In this document: in pieces, positions 6,648 through 8,139 of the stretch
Numbering within the stretch: position 1 is the first letter of the stretch
Layout: every line of letters starts with the position of its first letter
From: CAZTDU01 sp050248795
GTDB lineage: Bacteria; Pseudomonadota; Gammaproteobacteria; Burkholderiales; SG8-39
DNA: 8,139 bases
NCBI GenBank assembly: GCA_050248795.1
Contig: JBFWRS010000085.1
Span: forward strand, 1-8,139
Reading direction: 5' to 3'
The notes under the pieces: generated by a model
What the model saw: only the letters and a program-made list of their open reading frames with translations
Told to the model about the DNA's origin: nothing
Database searches by the model: none
Position numbers and translations under genes: made by a program

Positions 6648-7286
6648 ATGCCCGTGGAAGCGCTTCGCTACGTCGTCGTCGAGGGGCCGATCGGCGCCGG
6701 CAAGACCACGCTCGCGCGCAGGCTTGCGGCGAGCCTCGGCGCCGAGCCGCTGCTCGAACAGCCCGCCGAGAACCCCTTCCTCGCCCGCTTCTACCAGGAC
6801 ATGGCACGCTACGCCCTGCAGACGCAGCTATTCTTCCTGTTCCAGCGCGTACGCCAGCTCGAACCGCTCGCGCAACCGGACCTGTTCGCACGGCCGACGG
6901 TGGCGGATTTCCTGCTGGACAAGGACCCGCTGTTCGCGCGCATCACGCTGGCCGGCGACGAACTCGTGCTGTATGAACGGATCTACGAGGCGCTGCGCCC
7001 CCGCGCGCCAGCGCCGGACCTGGTGATCTACCTGCAGGCGCGTCCGCAGGTGCTGCTCGAGCGGGTGAAAAAGCGCGCCGCGAGCTTCGAGCGCGGCATC
7101 AGCGACGAGTACCTTGCGCTGCTGGCGGAAACCTATGCGCGCTTCTTCCACCATTACGGCGCGGCGCCGGTGCTCACGGTCAATGCCGAGAACCTGAACT
7201 TCGCCGACGGCGATGCGGACCTCGAGCTGCTGCTCGAGCGGGTGCGGGGCATGAAGAGCCGCCGCGAGTACTTCAACCTCGGCTAG
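6648..7286 (+). CDS. Deoxynucleoside kinase-family protein
   Basis: P-loop kinase of 212 aa in the dNK family (dCK/dGK/dAK), which phosphorylate deoxynucleosides in the cytosol for salvage. The P-loop is GPIGAGKTT (13-21). QTQLFFLFQRVRQL (58-71) matches the family's substrate-side helix. IYLQARPQVLLERVKKR (127-143), continuing to FERG at 147-150, looks like the LID region with its basic residues. REYFNLG closes the protein. The usual E/D-R-S motif is not evident: the corresponding stretch reads VADFLLDKDPLFA (85-97), with an aspartate but no following arginine. As I recall, proteobacterial copies beside folK share this form, so it is probably a lineage variant rather than decay, and activity and substrate are uncertain. 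The ATG at 6648 lies 5 bases after folK TGA, indicating co-transcription. In relatives panB usually follows; here a convergent gene does. Confidence 0.88.
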   Translation: MPVEALRYVVVEGPIGAGKTTLARRLAASLGAEPLLEQPAENPFLARFYQDMARYALQTQLFFLFQRVRQLEPLAQPDLFARPTVADFLLDKDPLFARITLAGDELVLYERIYEALRPRAPAPDLVIYLQARPQVLLERVKKRAASFERGISDEYLALLAETYARFFHHYGAAPVLTVNAENLNFADGDADLELLLERVRGMKSRREYFNLG

Positions 7287-7311
7287 CCGGGTCCCAGTTC
7301 GAAGGGGCTTG

Positions 7312-7548
7312 TCAGGCGGGGTAAGGGTCGAACGTGATCGATTCCACCGGCGCGCCGATCGCGGCGGCGAGCTTGTCCATCGCCTCGTCGGTCAGCGCGA
7401 CGGGCTGGAAATCCGCGTCTCCGCCCTTGGACGCGATGAACGCCTTGGCCTGGTCTTCCGTATTCCACGTGACGATAGGGTCGGGGCTCACGCCCTGAAT
7501 CTGCCGGCAGATCGGGAAACCATCGGACTTGTAGACAATTGCGTACAT
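7312..7548 (-). CDS. Small hypothetical protein, 78 aa
   Basis: I do not recognise this protein. It is probably real: MYAIVYKSDGFPICRQIQGV has an ordinary globular composition for the organism and lacks the Arg/Ala/Pro-rich look of shadow frames. The ATG at 7548 is preceded by AGGGGG (7558-7553), a reasonable Shine-Dalgarno 4 bases away. It is acidic overall, with no signal peptide, membrane segment or metal-binding cluster; the single Cys is at position 14. The apparent layout is a beta-rich N-terminus, WNTEDQAKAFIASKG (28-42, likely a helix), a short strand at FQPVALT (47-53), a second helix at DEAMDKLAAAIG (54-65) and a short FDPYPA end. It lies 63 bases downstream of the gamma-glutamyltransferase-family gene on the same strand and ends 25 bases from the convergent kinase gene, with no clear terminator between. 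No function is assigned. Confidence 0.7.
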   Translation of the reverse strand: MYAIVYKSDGFPICRQIQGVSPDPIVTWNTEDQAKAFIASKGGDADFQPVALTDEAMDKLAAAIGAPVESITFDPYPA

Positions 7549-7579
7549 GCTGCCCCCTGGCGTGCCTGTTGCGACGACC

Positions 7580-7614
7580 GGGAAAACTTTAACCCATGCC
7601 GGCCATGAATTCTA
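7580..7614 (-). promoter_or_regulatory. Candidate promoter/operator for the 78-aa gene
   Basis: An AT-rich patch in GC-rich surroundings. On the minus strand TAAAGT (7591-7586) matches the -10 consensus at 4 of 6 positions, and TAGAAT (7614-7609), 17 bases upstream, matches the -35 at only 3 of 6. The predicted start near 7579 would leave a leader of about 30 bases. The -10 lies inside a 16-base imperfect dyad at 7580-7595 of the pattern GGGnnAAnnTTnnCCC, which could be an operator half-site pair. The -35 would overlap the stop codon of the upstream gene. Weak evidence. Confidence 0.25.
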
Positions 7615-8139
7615 GTAGCCCGCGACACAGCCATCGCCGCGCGGGTCGAACGCGCCTTCCAGCGCCCCGTCGGGCCGGCGCACCAGCGCGCCGGCGTGTC
7701 CCATGGTTTCGTCAAAATCGCTCAATACCTCGACTTCGTGTCCGCGCCGGCGCAGTTCGTCGACCACCGCGGCAGGAAACCGCGCCTCGAGCTTGAGCGT
7801 CTCGGACATCGAACCCCAGGTGCGGCCGAGCAGCCAGCGCGGCGCCGACACCGCGCGCTGCAGCGGCTGCCCGAACACCGCATGGCGCGAGAATACCGCC
7901 GCCTGCGTTTGCGGCTGGCCATCGCCACCCATCGTGCCGTAGACCATGATACGGCCATCGGCGAGCCGCGCGAGTGCCGGATTGAGCGTATGAAACGGCT
8001 TCTTTCCCGGTGCAAGCGCGTTGATCCGCGTCGCATCCAGCGAAAAACTGCAGCCGCGGTTCTGCCAGTTGACGTGCGTCGCCGGCAGCACCAGGCCCGA
8101 GCCGAACTCGTGGTAGATGCTCTGGATGAAACTCACCGC
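7612..8139 (-). CDS. Gamma-glutamyltransferase-family protein, C-terminal part (runs off the right edge)
   Basis: The last 175 residues of an Ntn-hydrolase of the gamma-glutamyltranspeptidase family, which cleaves gamma-glutamyl bonds such as that of glutathione. The catalytic Thr at the start of the small subunit lies outside the window, and so does any signal peptide, so location cannot be judged. The fragment begins AVSFIQSIYHEFGSGLVLP. Codon 8136-8134 is GTG but is an internal Val, because the preceding codon continues the conserved segment. KPFHTLNPALA (47-57) and YGTMGGDGQPQTQ (67-79) are family signatures; the GG pair corresponds to the oxyanion glycines of E. coli GGT. VSAPRWLLGRTWG follows, and FDETMGHAGALV plus DPRGDGCVAGY form the C-terminus. 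The NWQNRG and FHTLNPAL wording fits the YwrD-like branch better than classical periplasmic GGT. The 78-aa gene follows 63 bases downstream on the same strand. Confidence 0.92.
   Translation of the reverse strand, partial: AVSFIQSIYHEFGSGLVLPATHVNWQNRGCSFSLDATRINALAPGKKPFHTLNPALARLADGRIMVYGTMGGDGQPQTQAAVFSRHAVFGQPLQRAVSAPRWLLGRTWGSMSETLKLEARFPAAVVDELRRRGHEVEVLSDFDETMGHAGALVRRPDGALEGAFDPRGDGCVAGY

Noticed and set aside
7287..7311. tRNA T-arm-like string (AGTTCGAAGGGG) in the convergent gap
   Set aside because: The flanking bases do not form the required 5-base T-stem and there is no acceptor or anticodon arm in the space available.
1..8139. Mobile element, CRISPR array, toxin-antitoxin or defence system
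   Set aside because: No transposase, integrase, direct or inverted terminal repeats, spaced repeats or recognised defence domain was seen on either strand; nearly all coding sequence belongs to housekeeping families.

Overview
The window is GC-rich chromosomal DNA (by eye about two thirds G+C), densely coded, with ordinary housekeeping genes. The protein sequences and gene order suggest a betaproteobacterium: the DnaE N-terminus, a divergent purM / AI-2E permease / hda block, and an HAD-IB phosphatase / pcnB / folK / deoxynucleoside kinase block. This placement comes from recalled family features, not from a search. I see no rRNA, tRNA, insertion sequence, CRISPR array, prophage gene or attachment site.

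Layout. Minus strand, left: purM (2332 to 1331) is followed after 32 bases by the 5' part of dnaE (1298 to beyond position 1). Plus strand, centre: perM-like (2368-3429) and hda (3430-4035) abut exactly. After a 91-base gap come the HAD-IB phosphatase (4127-4816), pcnB (4844-6166), folK (6163-6642, GTG start overlapping pcnB by 4 bases) and a deoxynucleoside kinase-like gene (6648-7286). Minus strand, right: the C-terminal part of a gamma-glutamyltransferase-family gene (8139 to 7612) is followed by a 78-aa gene of unknown function (7548 to 7312), which converges on the kinase gene. No gap without a gene exceeds 300 bases.

How the genes fit together: dnaE (replicative polymerase) and hda (which resets DnaA after initiation through the sliding clamp) lie on opposite sides of the 35-base purM/perM divergent region. 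The pcnB-folK-kinase run combines RNA 3'-end polyadenylation, folate synthesis and nucleoside salvage in one tightly packed transcription unit.

I did not find a convincing undescribed system. The points most worth a second look are: an Hda missing about 30 residues between Walker A and Walker B; a kinase paralogue without a recognisable E/D-R-S catalytic motif; the absence of the panB gene I would expect next to that kinase; and the orphan 78-aa gene with an AT-rich imperfect dyad upstream.
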